From contig NZ_JBHLWN010000079.1 in NCBI RefSeq assembly GCF_042432825.1, positions 1 to 35,280 on the forward strand: DNA of 35,280 nucleotides, in the 5' to 3' direction. The DNA comes from Gordoniibacillus chartarius (GTDB lineage Bacteria; Bacillota; Bacilli; Paenibacillales; NBRC-103111). Of this stretch, positions 16,301 to 26,400 are shown one piece after another. The notes beneath the pieces were generated by a model. The model had not been told where the DNA came from. It did not search any database and saw only the letters and a list, made by a program, of their open reading frames with translations. Within the stretch, counting starts at the first letter, position 1, and every line of letters begins with the position of its first letter. The position numbers and the translations under genes were made by a program.

Positions 16301-19300
16301 GGCCGCCCGGCACACCGCTGCGGATCGCCAGCGTGTTAACGAACAAACCGATCAGCGATGCCGTATCGGGATGCGGCCGTCCGCCCGCCGGCGTTCCGAC
16401 GACGATATCGTCTTGACCGGAATATTGGCGCAGCAGCACGAAATAGGCGGACAACAGCAGCATGTACAGCGTTGCATTCGCTTGTTCCGCAAGCCTTACG
16501 AGTGCCGCGGTCAGCTCGCGGTCCAATTCGAACCTGATGCTGTCGCCTGCGTAGCTCCTCTCCGCAGGGCGCGGAAAGTCCGTCGGCAGCTGCAGGACGG
16601 GCGGATGCTCCCGGAAGCGCTCCAGCCAATAGGCTTCCTGCTTGCGCATCGCCTCCGATTGCAGGTACGACTGCTGCCATGCGGCATAGTCTTTGTACTG
16701 GACCGGCGGCTCCTCCGGCTTCTCCCCCGCATAAAGCTTCATGAACGAATCCGCGACGATACGCATCGACTCCCCGTCCGCAATGATATGATGCATATCC
16801 ATCAGGAGCACATGCCGATCCGGCGCCGTCGACAGCAGTGCGACCCGCATGAGCGGAGCTTTCGAGAGGTCGTGCGGGCGGAAAAAGGCGGCGATCCGGG
16901 ACGGTACTTGCGACGATTCGAGCGTGTCGTACTCGACGCGAAATTCCGTCTGGGCGTGAATGCGCTGCATCAGCTCGCCGTCCACCATCTCGAACGACGT
17001 ACGCAGCGATTCATGCCGCTCGATCAGCCCGTGCCAGGCGCGTTCGAACCGGTACAAATCGATTTCGCCTTCTACCGTCATGATGCTCGGAATATGGTAG
17101 CCGTCCCCGCTGTCCTCCAGCTGCTGCAAAATATACATGCGGCGCTGGGCCGACGATACCGGATACGCTGCGGCCCGCGGCACCCGTTCGATGGCAGGCA
17201 GCTTCGATTGCTCGGCGCTTCCGATCAGCAGGGCCATCTCTTCGACGGTAGGGTGCTGAAAAACGGCGCGAATCGGCAGCGAAACGTGCAAATGCTTGTG
17301 AATGCGCGAAATCAGCATCGTCGCTTTGATGGAATGGCCTCCCAGCTCGATAAAATGATCCTTGACCCCGACCTCGCGCTGCAGCACTTCCTGCCAAATG
17401 CCGGCCAGCTTCGCCTCCAGCTCGTTCCTCGGCGCTACATATTCGGCCCCGCTGCCTATACTGCCGTCCGGCTCCGGAAGCGCTTTGCGGTCGAGCTTGC
17501 CGTTGGCCGTCACCGGCATCGCCTTCATTCGCACGAAATGCGCCGGAATCATATACTCAGGCAGCGATTCCGCGAGGAATTCGCGCAGCTGACGGACGGT
17601 CAGCTCCAGCTCCGACACGATGTAGCCGCATAAGTATTTGTCGCCTTCTTTGTCTTCCCGGTCGATGACGAGCGCTTCCCGTATCGCCGGATGCTTCATA
17701 AGCTGAGCTTGAATTTCTCCCGTCTCGACCCGGTAGCCGCGTATTTTCACCTGATGGTCGACCCGCCCGAGAAACTCGATGTTGCCGTCCGGCATCCACC
17801 GCGCGCGGTCGCCGGTGCGGTACATGCGAGCTTGGCCGGAAGAGGTCGTCCGCGTGTCCGGTTCGCGATCCGCTGCAGATGTTAGGAACGGATCCGGTAC
17901 GAACCGTGCCCGCGTCAGCTGCGGATCGTCGTAGCCGACGGCGAGGCAATCGCCGCCGATATACAGCTCGCCCGGTACTCCAATCGGACACGGCTGCAGA
18001 CCGGGGTCGAGAATATAGTAGCGGGCGTTCTGGATCGGCTTGCCGTACGGGATGCTCGCCCAATCCGGCTGCACCTCGCCGACCTCGAACGCGTTCGACC
18101 AGATCGTCGCCTCCGTGGCCCCGCCGAGCGCCAGCACGCGAACGCCGGGATACGCTTCCTTCAGCAGGCCGGGCAGCTTCAGCGGGATCCAATCGCCGCT
18201 CAGCATCACGAGCCGCAAGCTGCCGCCTGCCGGACGCGGAGCGTCAAGCAGCAGCGGGGCGAGCTGCTGCAGCGCCGCCGGCGCGGAGTCCCACACCGTA
18301 ATCGGCTCCTCGCGAAGCATCCGCAGCAGACGCTCCGGCCGACGCACATCGTCCGAGCCTGCCAGACGGATCGTCCCCCCCGCCGTCAGCATGCCGAATA
18401 CGTCGTACACCGACAAATCGAACGTCGGCGACGTGACGAACAGCACCCGGTCGTCCGCGCCCATACCGGTCTCCCGGTTTACCCAATCGATCAGATTGGA
18501 TACCGTCCGGTGGGCGATGATGACTCCTTTCGGCACGCCTGTCGAGCCCGAGGTAAAGATGACGTAGGCGGTGTGCGTGGCGATAGCAGCCGCCGGTAAA
18601 TCGGCGATATCCGCTTCCTGCAGCAGCTCGCCGGGTGCATCGACAAACAACACATGCGCAAGCGAGGGGCAAGCGGCGGACAGCGCGCCTGTCAGCGAGT
18701 CCAGCGTTTGCTCCGTCAGCAGATGCGTCACGCCGAGCGTATCGATAATCCGCTCGATCCGCGCCTTCGGCGTCGTCGGCTCCATCGGCACATAGGCTCC
18801 GCCCGATTTGGCGATGCCGATCATGGCTGCGATCATATCGACCGAGCGGGACAGCATCAGTCCGACATACGAGCCCGGCTCGACGCTGGTGCGGCGCAAA
18901 TAGTGGGCGATCCGGTTCGCCCGCTCATTCAGCTCGCGGTAGGTAATTATGGCATCGTCCGTCACGACGGCCGGGTGGTCCGGCCGCTCGGCGGCATTCC
19001 GCTCGAAGCCTTCATGGATGAGCCGGTGCTGCGGGTAGTCTCGCGCCGTATCGTTGAACGTATGCACCACCTGGGCAAACTCTTCTTCGTCCAGCAGCGG
19101 CAATCGATCCAGCCTAAGATCAGGGTCGCCGGACAGTTTTGCTGCGATACCGCTGAGATGCTTCGCCAGCCGGATGAAGAACGCTTCCTCGAAGGCGCGC
19201 GCGTTAAAGAGAAATTTAACCGTCAACCGTTCCCCAGGCACGAACAATACATTGAGATCGTAGTTCGTTTGCTCGAACGCTTCGACATCCACTGGTACCA

Positions 19301-20426
19301 ATCCCGCATCATTGGCTTGGTTTGCACCCATCGCCCCGTCCAACGGGAAGTTTTCGAACACGACGATATGATCGATCATGCCCAGCTTCATGGCGCTGCC
19401 AGCCTGCGTTTCATATAACGGAAAATATTGATATTCGGCGGACGCCTGCTCCGCGCTGCCGGCCTTGCGCAGCAGCTCCGCAAATGGCGCTTCCCGCGCT
19501 ATTCGCATGCGAACCGGAATCGTATTGATGAACAGCCCGAGCATCGATTCGATGCCCGGCACTTCCGCCGGTCTGCCCGAGACGACGGCGCCGAACATGA
19601 CGTCTTCCTGATGCGTATATTTGTGAAGCAGCACCGCCCATATCGTCTGCATCAGCGTGCTAAGCGTCACATTAAAGCGGAGACTAAGGCCGCGCAGCGA
19701 TGCAGTCAGCTCCGTACTGAATTCGAACCGATACTCCCTCTGCTCGTAGCCGTCTCCATCCCGGGCCGCCTTGCTGCGGGGCAGAGCGGTCAGCTGCTCG
19801 AAGCCTTGTACGTAGCGGAGCCAATAATCGCGGGCGGCCGACATATTTTGCCGCTCCAGCCATTTGATATAGGCGCTGTAGCGAGGAGCCAGCTCGAGAC
19901 GAACCGTATCTCCCCGCTTCATCGCTCCGTAAATGTCCAGCAGCTCCTTCAGCACGATGCCCAGACACCAGCCGTCGAGGATCAAGTGATGGAAGCTCCA
20001 TACGAGCAAGCTTTCGTCGGCTGATACCCGGACGACCGTTACACGCATCAGCATATCGTCGCTAAGCACGTAGCCCCGTTCCAAATCGCCCCGCTTCAGC
20101 TGCCCGATCCGTTCGGTTTGAACCGTCTTGTCCCAATCCGCCATATCCTCGAAGACGATTGGAGGGAACGTCCTTTCCTTCAGCACGATCTGCATCGGTT
20201 TGTTGACCTGATCGTGTACGAACACGGTCCGAAATATGTCGTGACGGTCGGTAAGCGCCTGGAACGCGCGCTGAAGCAGGCCGATATCGACCGAGCCCTT
20301 GAGCTTTAGCGTAATCTGCTCGCGATAGGTCAGCGACTGCGCGTCGAGCAGCGAATGGAACAGCATGCCCTGCTGCATCGGCGAGAGCACATACACATCC
20401 TTGATTTGATCCTTGGTCCATTTCAC
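13359..20426 (-). CDS. NRPS2, two modules with thioesterase: C-A-T-C-A-T-TE
   Basis: 2,355 residues. An acceptor COM-type start (KDQIKDVYVLSPMQQGMLFH) leads into a D-to-L condensation domain with HHLILDG near 145. A1 has TSGSTG near 626 and pocket residues D-L-Y-D-M-S-L-I-W-K, and PCP1 has LGGHS near 1030. C2 is an L-to-L domain with HHIIADG near 1211. A2 has TSGTTG near 1680 and pocket D-V-A-D-V-G-C-I-D-K, and PCP2 has LGGNS near 2073. The type I thioesterase has Ser in GYSAGG near 2193 and His in GRHLDML near 2320. A1 looks like a Cys-type pocket turned acidic (perhaps 2,3-diaminopropionate); A2 resembles Arg-type codes. The start is GTG with GGGG upstream, 69 bases after NRPS1, and the thioesterase makes this the release station. 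Pocket readings are hand alignments to GrsA. Confidence 0.93.
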   Translation of the reverse strand: MKWTKDQIKDVYVLSPMQQGMLFHSLLDAQSLTYREQITLKLKGSVDIGLLQRAFQALTDRHDIFRTVFVHDQVNKPMQIVLKERTFPPIVFEDMADWDKTVQTERIGQLKRGDLERGYVLSDDMLMRVTVVRVSADESLLVWSFHHLILDGWCLGIVLKELLDIYGAMKRGDTVRLELAPRYSAYIKWLERQNMSAARDYWLRYVQGFEQLTALPRSKAARDGDGYEQREYRFEFSTELTASLRGLSLRFNVTLSTLMQTIWAVLLHKYTHQEDVMFGAVVSGRPAEVPGIESMLGLFINTIPVRMRIAREAPFAELLRKAGSAEQASAEYQYFPLYETQAGSAMKLGMIDHIVVFENFPLDGAMGANQANDAGLVPVDVEAFEQTNYDLNVLFVPGERLTVKFLFNARAFEEAFFIRLAKHLSGIAAKLSGDPDLRLDRLPLLDEEEFAQVVHTFNDTARDYPQHRLIHEGFERNAAERPDHPAVVTDDAIITYRELNERANRIAHYLRRTSVEPGSYVGLMLSRSVDMIAAMIGIAKSGGAYVPMEPTTPKARIERIIDTLGVTHLLTEQTLDSLTGALSAACPSLAHVLFVDAPGELLQEADIADLPAAAIATHTAYVIFTSGSTGVPKGVIIAHRTVSNLIDWVNRETGMGADDRVLFVTSPTFDLSVYDVFGMLTAGGTIRLAGSDDVRRPERLLRMLREEPITVWDSAPAALQQLAPLLLDAPRPAGGSLRLVMLSGDWIPLKLPGLLKEAYPGVRVLALGGATEATIWSNAFEVGEVQPDWASIPYGKPIQNARYYILDPGLQPCPIGVPGELYIGGDCLAVGYDDPQLTRARFVPDPFLTSAADREPDTRTTSSGQARMYRTGDRARWMPDGNIEFLGRVDHQVKIRGYRVETGEIQAQLMKHPAIREALVIDREDKEGDKYLCGYIVSELELTVRQLREFLAESLPEYMIPAHFVRMKAMPVTANGKLDRKALPEPDGSIGSGAEYVAPRNELEAKLAGIWQEVLQREVGVKDHFIELGGHSIKATMLISRIHKHLHVSLPIRAVFQHPTVEEMALLIGSAEQSKLPAIERVPRAAAYPVSSAQRRMYILQQLEDSGDGYHIPSIMTVEGEIDLYRFERAWHGLIERHESLRTSFEMVDGELMQRIHAQTEFRVEYDTLESSQVPSRIAAFFRPHDLSKAPLMRVALLSTAPDRHVLLMDMHHIIADGESMRIVADSFMKLYAGEKPEEPPVQYKDYAAWQQSYLQSEAMRKQEAYWLERFREHPPVLQLPTDFPRPAERSYAGDSIRFELDRELTAALVRLAEQANATLYMLLLSAYFVLLRQYSGQDDIVVGTPAGGRPHPDTASLIGLFVNTLAIRSGVPGGRSFLDYVKDVRELALSAYEHADYPFEQLVERSGAKRDLSRNPLFDTMFALQTDPPALGGGGLLFKPYEHKTASAQFDITLEGTQQGDRLHFQIEYCTDLYRRSSMQRMASHYESLLRHIAADPLCRIDRLNVLPESEMELILTRFNPPPAPYPADAGFLQLFMDQAAVCPDRISVRYYDRAVTYRELDEWSGRLASLLRSRSVREETVVAIMAERSVDWVAAVLAVFKAGGAYVPIDPAYPPERIEYMLQDSGAVLLLTQRQQASKGGAFNGEIMYLDGAEALIEWPAAEPPAYNPARLAYVIYTSGTTGKPKGVMVEHGSYANVTLAYREAFALDTFPVRLLQMASFSFDVFLADLARTLANGGELVLCPEEAKLIPAELHKLLLANRITVLDMTPPLAVPFMDYVYENELELGELKLLVIGSDSCPADDFGRLLARFGGKLRIVNCYGVTEACIDSSFYEATADRYDAAGSVPIGKPLPNMRMYVADGSERPQPVGVAGELWIGGAGIARGYLNRPELTAARFAADPFHPGGRIYRTGDMAKWREDGNMEFLGRIDDQVKIRGFRIELGELESAVASHPLVQQAAVVAHGEDAEKTLCAYIVAPSADLEELRAHLKRLVPEYMVPAYFMKLEHMPLTPNGKLDRRALPKPDASQWRTGGHVPPQTGIEAELAAIWSEVLGIGLVGRTDDFFLLGGNSLKAARLAAIAPNRLGVGLPLRTVFQHSVLEHMAAAAAAEAEPASVNAPTLWNEAGRSKLFCFPPLFGYGFVFKELAACLNGEISVYAFDFIAEEDRIARYAAAIRRMQEQGPYVLLGYSAGGNVAVEVAAELERSGAEVSGIVLIDSIHREPGERSQADIDEEIRMLLGLAAERYGMNDDDGFTEERERLIGTYARYVERLTHTCELKAQLHDIRSEHRDLQGVAVIPWSRSTSGKTTEYEGAGRHLDMLRSPYADTNAAVIKSIVHSLAGAPLALSGDRR
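17377..19069 (-). repeat. Duplicated A-domain block, copy 2 (NRPS2 A1)
   Basis: From the C-A linker (VVHTFNDTARDYPQH) to the A-T linker, this block is nearly identical in protein and in long DNA stretches to 25240-26945. The clear exception is the loop between PDPF and GQARMYRTGD, where the sequences differ and are extended. A recent duplication or gene conversion of a whole A domain explains it. Confidence 0.9.
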
Positions 20427-20495
20427 GTGGCCGTCACCCCTTCACTAATTTTGAGCCGTTTGCCGTCCGCAGCTTCTTCATCACCATTGGGACGG

Positions 20496-23400
20496 CTATT
20501 CGGACAGCAAGCTGAACAGATCCTCCAGATCGTCCTGCGAAATTTCCCCGGAGCTGACGTCGCTCGATGTCAATTCGGACTTTTTCTTCGTCAGGCAGTG
20601 CTCCATCAACTGAAGGAGATGATGCTTGTACCGTTCCGCCAGCTGTACGATCGTCGCGCGTTGAAACCGGTATGGATTGTAATCGAATCGTACCGTGAGG
20701 CAGCCCGTCTGCACGATCGCATTGATGCCGATCGCATGCATTCGTTGTGCATTCGGGCTGATTTGCTGTCCCATCGGATCCCGTACAATGGAAAATGCCG
20801 AAACACCCTCCTGATCGATTTGCCCCAAATAGTTGAAGCTGATTTCCGGCTCGCAAGCGGACTCGGGGCTGTTTCGCCCGTCTGCGCTTGTGTCGCCCAT
20901 ATATCGCCAAATCCCATAACCGATACCTTTGTGAGGCACCGAGCGGAGCTGCTCCTTCACGGCAATCAGCGGATGCCGGGCACGATCGAGCGACAGCGTG
21001 ACGGGATATTGGCTCGTAAACCAGCCGACCGTACGGGATACGTCCAGCTGCGGAAAGAGCGGCTCACGTCCGTGTCCTTCAAGCTGAATCCGGACTCGTT
21101 CGTCCCCCGTCCATTCGGCGACCGCTAACGCAAGCGCGGCAACAAGCAAGTCCTCCGTTTCGGTATGATAAGCATGATGCACTTTACGCAGCAGCTGCTC
21201 GGTTTGCTGTTCGGATAGCGCAACGGTGCACACTTGCGCCAGTCCGACGATATCCGTTTCGGCATCGGTATCCGGCAGATCGCGGGGAAGCGATGCGAAG
21301 GCCTTCGCCTCCGAAGTCATCCAATACGACAGCTCCCGCTGCAGCTGCTCGCTTGACGCATATCCCTCAAGCGCCTTCGTCCAAGCTTGATACGAATGCG
21401 TCTTTGCAGCGAAGGAGACCGTTTCGCCCCGAACCGCTTGCTCATACCCTTCGGCCAAATCCTCCAGCAAAATGCGCCACGATACGCCGTCGACCACCAA
21501 ATGGTGGATAACGATCAGCAAGTAATCGCCGTCCGCCGCATGGAACAGCTTGGCTCTGACGAGCGGGCCTTCCTGCAGGCTAAGCCCGGCCTGCTGCTCG
21601 TCGGCCAGCTGCCGCAGGCGCTCCGGCTCATCCCGGACACTTGCGGGCAGCTCCGCCGTTTCGAATCGGAAGCTTTGCGCAAGCTCATCCTCATCAATGC
21701 TGCGGTTTTCTTGAACGAGCCGCCCTTCCGACTCCACAACCTTCATCCGAAGCGCATCATGATGCACGACGAGCCGTTCCAGCACTTGCCTGAGCGCCTG
21801 CTCCTCCCAGCCCGATTGCCGATGAAGCAGTACGGACTGGTTGAAATGATGACTGTCGGTAAAATTCCGCTCGAAAAACCATCGCTGCACCGGCCCCATG
21901 ACAACTTCACCCGTAACGGGCTCTTGCGGTGCGGCGGCCGTCAGCGGCTGTACGCGGCAGGCGAGCTCGGCAATTGTCGGATACGAGAAAAAGTCTCTGA
22001 CTCCGAGCTTGTACCCGTATTTTTGCAGCCGTGCCGAAGCTTGAATCGCTTTGATGGAATCGCCGCCCAAGTGGAAAAAATGATCGTGAATGCCGATTTC
22101 CGGTACGGCAAGCAGCGAGCTCCAAACGGACGCGAGCAGCCGTTCGATTTCGTTTGCGGGAGCTTCGAATTCGGCCCCGCTTGTGCTCCGGTCCGGCTCC
22201 GGCAGCGCTCTCCGGTCCAGCTTCCCGTTCGGCGTCAGCGGAATCCGATCCAGTGCGACAAAATAGTGCGGGATCATATAGTCCGGCAAGCTGCGGGCCA
22301 GCTGTGACCTCATCTCCGCCACCGTCCAAGGCCGGTCGGATACGAGATAGGCGCACAGCTGCATGGAACCGTTCGTATCCTTCATTGCCGTTACTACGGC
22401 ATCTTGCACCGGCTCCAGCTCCTGCAGCCGATGCTCGATTTCCCCGAGCTCGATCCGGAAGCCCCGCACCTTCACCTGCTGGTCCAATCGGTCGATGTAC
22501 TCGATCGTGCCGTCAGGCAGCCATTTGACGAGATCCCCGGTACGATACATCCGTTCCCCCGGCTCGAACGGGCACGGCACGAACTTCTCCGCCGTCAGTT
22601 CCGGTCGGTGCAAATAACCGCGGGCCAAACCGCTTCCCGCAATACACAGCTCGCCCGGAACCCCGATGGGCTGCAGCTTGCCGAACGGATCAGTTACGTA
22701 CAACCGCGTGCCCCGCATCGGCCTGCCGATCGGAAGCGAAACGGCATCCTCCGCGAGCGAATCAACGACATAGGCAGTGGCGAACACGGTCGTTTCCGTC
22801 GGACCGTACCCGTTGATCAGGCGACCCGGACCGAGCAGCTTCAGCGCTTTTCGCACATGATGCACGGATGCTTTTTCCCCGCCGAACAACATGTATCGCA
22901 CGCCCGCCAAACAGTCCGGCCTTTCGTCGATGATAGCGTTAAACAACGATGTCGTAGCGAAGAAGACCGTAATCCCCTTGTCGATGATGCATTGGGCCAA
23001 CAGCGAAATGTCCGTCGCCGTCTCGTAGTCGATGATCACGAGCTGTGCGCCGTTCAGCAGTGCGCCAAACAGATCGATGATGGAGCCGTCAAACGCGTAA
23101 TTCGAAAGCTGCAGCACCCGATCGTCTTCCGTAAACCGGACATAATTCGTCTGCTTCACGATGCGGCCGACGCCGGCGTGAGGAATGAGGGTGCCCTTCG
23201 GCAGTCCGGTCGTGCCGGACGTATAGATGACGTAAGCCAAATGATCGGGCGTACAAACAGCGGGCAAATTCGTGCCGTCGCTGTCATAAAGGCCGTTGTC
23301 ATCCATACGGAGCACGCTGCACGGCGCATCTGCAGGCGCTTCGATTCCCTCGCCCGCCAGTAGCAATAAGGCGCCGCAATCGCCCAATATGTAACGGATC

Positions 23401-26400
23401 CGTTCCTGCGGAGCGTTCGGATCAATCGGAACATAGGCGCTGCCGGATTTCAAAATAGCCATCATGCCGACGACCATATCGATCGAGCGATGAGCCATGA
23501 AGGCGATGAGCCGGTCCGGTCCCGCACCGAGCCTGCGCAAGGTTCGTGCCAGACGATTCGCCTTTTCGTTCAGCTCGCGGTACGTCAGCCGCTTCTCCTC
23601 ATGGACGACGGCGATGCGCTCGGGAGTGAGCGTTACCTGCTCTTCAAACCAGTCCTGCAGGGTGCGCAGTTCGTCGGCTTCCACGCGGCCGTCCGCATGG
23701 AACCGCAGAAGCTCCTCCTGCTCCGCTTCCGTCAAGATCGCGAGCTCGGCCAGCTTCCGCTCGGGGTGCGCGGCCATTTGCTCCAGCAATTGCACATAGT
23801 GGCCGCCGAACCGGCGCATCGTCGCCTCATCGAACAGCGCAGCGCCATATTCCGCCGTAAAGCTCAGCTCCTCGCTGCCAAGATAAGCCTCCAGCAGCAG
23901 ATCGAACTTGGCCGCTATGCCTTTGAGCGGCTCGGGTCTTACCGATAATCCGCCGAACGACATTCCGTCTACGTCCAAATTTTGCAAAGAGAAGACGGTG
24001 TCGAAGAGCGGATTTCGGCTAGCATCCCTCTGCACCTGCTGCCGCCGGACGAACTCTTCGAATGGGAACTGCTGCCGCTCGATCGCTTCTATTGCGGCCG
24101 TCTTGACCTGCTGAATATATTCGGTAACGGTAAGATCCGGGCTCGGGAACGTGCGCACCGGAATCATGTTGACAAACATGCCGACGATACGCTCCACACT
24201 CGGATGCGACCTGCCGGCTACAGGACTGCCGACGACGATATCGGCCTGCCCGCTGTATTTGGCCAGAAGCGCCTGATACGCTGCAAGCAGCACCATGTAC
24301 AGTGTCGCTCCCTCGCGCTCCGCCAGCTTCGTCAGCGCATTCGTCAGCGTCGGCCCGGCGGCGAAAGTGACGTGCGCTCCTTGGAAGCTTTGCACGGCGG
24401 GTCTCGGCCGATCGGTCGGCAGGTGCAGCACAGGAATGTCGCCGGAGAACCGCTCCTGCCAATACTGCTCTTGCTCGGCCATTCGGCCTTCACGGAGCTC
24501 CCGCTGCTGCCAGACCGCATAATCACGATACCGCACCGGCAGCTCCGGAAGCCGCGGGGACGCAGGCTGCCCGGACGTATGCCGCAGTGCAAGCTCGTAA
24601 AGCTCGGCGATCTCATTCATTAAAATATTCATCGATACCCCGTCGGAAACGAGGTGATGCATATCGAACAAGAGGCAAGATTCGTTCGGACCGGTCGGCG
24701 TCCATACGGCACGCAGCAGCGGAGCCTGGCTCAGATCGAACGGCCGGATCCATGCTTCGGCCCACTTCCGCACGTCAGCAGCAGTCTGCTCGGATATGTC
24801 CAGACGGAACGGCACCTCACGATGCACCCGTTGTACGGGCTCCCCATCGTTCCATTCGAAGCTCGTTCGAAGCGCTTCATGCCGCTCAATCAGCCGGTGA
24901 ATCGCCTGCTCGAGCGCCTGCAGATCGACGCTGCCTTCGATCCGGAACAAGCCCGGCATATTGTAGGCCGTCCCAGTATCCTCCAGCTGACTGATGACGA
25001 AGATTCCCTTCTGCGCCGAAGACATCGGATACAGATCGGCGGCAGGAGCTGCCGGTATGACTCCGAAATTGGCCGAACGGGCCTCGGCGATATATTGTCC
25101 GACCTGCTCCAATACGCTGTGAACGAACAAGATGCGCAGCGGAATGTCGACACCGAACTGCTGGCGCACTCGGGCGGCCATCTGAGTCGCTTGCAGCGAA
25201 TGCCCGCCCAGCTTGAAGAAGTCGTCCTTCGCCCCGACGTCCCGCTGCAGCACTTCGCTCCATATTCCGGCGAGCTTGGCCTCGATTTCATTCCTCGGGG
25301 CCACATATTCGGAGCCGCTGCCGACGCTGCCGTCCGGCTCCGGAAGCGCTTTGCGGTCGAGCTTGCCGTTCGCCGTTACCGGCATCGCCTTCATCCGCAC
25401 GAAATGCGCGGGGATCATGTAATCCGGCAGCGATTCCGCCAGGAACTCGCGCAGCTCCCGGACGGTCAGCTCCTCGTTCTCCGCCTCCGGCACGATGTAG
25501 CCGCACAAATATTTGTCTCCGCCCTTGTCTTCCCGGTCGATGACGACCGCTTCACGAATCGCCGGATGCCTCGCAAGCCCGGCTTGAATTTCGCCAAGCT
25601 CGATCCGGTAGCCCCGGATTTTCACCTGATGGTCGATCCGCCCGAGAAACTCGATGTTGCCGTCCTGCATCCACCGCGCACGGTCGCCGGTGCGGTACAT
25701 ACGGGCTTGGCCGGCAGCCGATGCAGCGGGTTCCGCAGCTTGCCCCGCCGTCTCGGTTACGAACGGATCCGGCACGAAGCGTGCGCTCGTCAGCTGCGGA
25801 TCGTCATAACCGACGGCGAGGCAATCGCCGCCGATATACAGCTCGCCAGGCACCCCGATCGGGCACGGCTGCAGACCGGGATCGAGAATATAGTAGCGGG
25901 CGTTCTGGATCGGCTTGCCGTACGGGATGCTCGCCCAATCCGGCTGCACCTCGCCGACCTCGAACGCGTTCGACCAGATCGTCGCTTCCGTGGCCCCGCC
26001 GAGCGCCAGTACGCGGACGCCGGGATACGCTTCCTTCAGCAGGCCGGGCAGCTTCAGCGGGATCCAATCGCCGCTCAGCATGACGAGCCGCAAGCTGCCG
26101 CCTGCCGGAAGCGGAGCGTCAAGCAGCAGCGGGGCGAGCTGCTGCAGCGCCGCCGGCGCGGAGTCCCACACCGTAATCGGCTCCTCGCGAAGCAGCTGCA
26201 GCAGACGCTCCGGCTGACGCACATCTTCAGCGCCTGCCAGACGGATCGTCCCCCCGGCCGTCAGCATGCCGAATACGTCGTACACCGACAAATCGAACGT
26301 CGGCGACGTGACGAACAGCACCCGGTCGTCCGCGCCCATACCGGTCTCCCGGTTCACCCAATCGATCAGATTGGATACCGTCCGGTGGGCGATGATGACT

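Noticed and set aside
20427..20495. 17-codon open frame (basic, starts MVMKKL) between NRPS1 and NRPS2 as a leader peptide
   Set aside because: No ribosome binding site and no attenuator-like hairpins; the 69-base gap is short for regulation.
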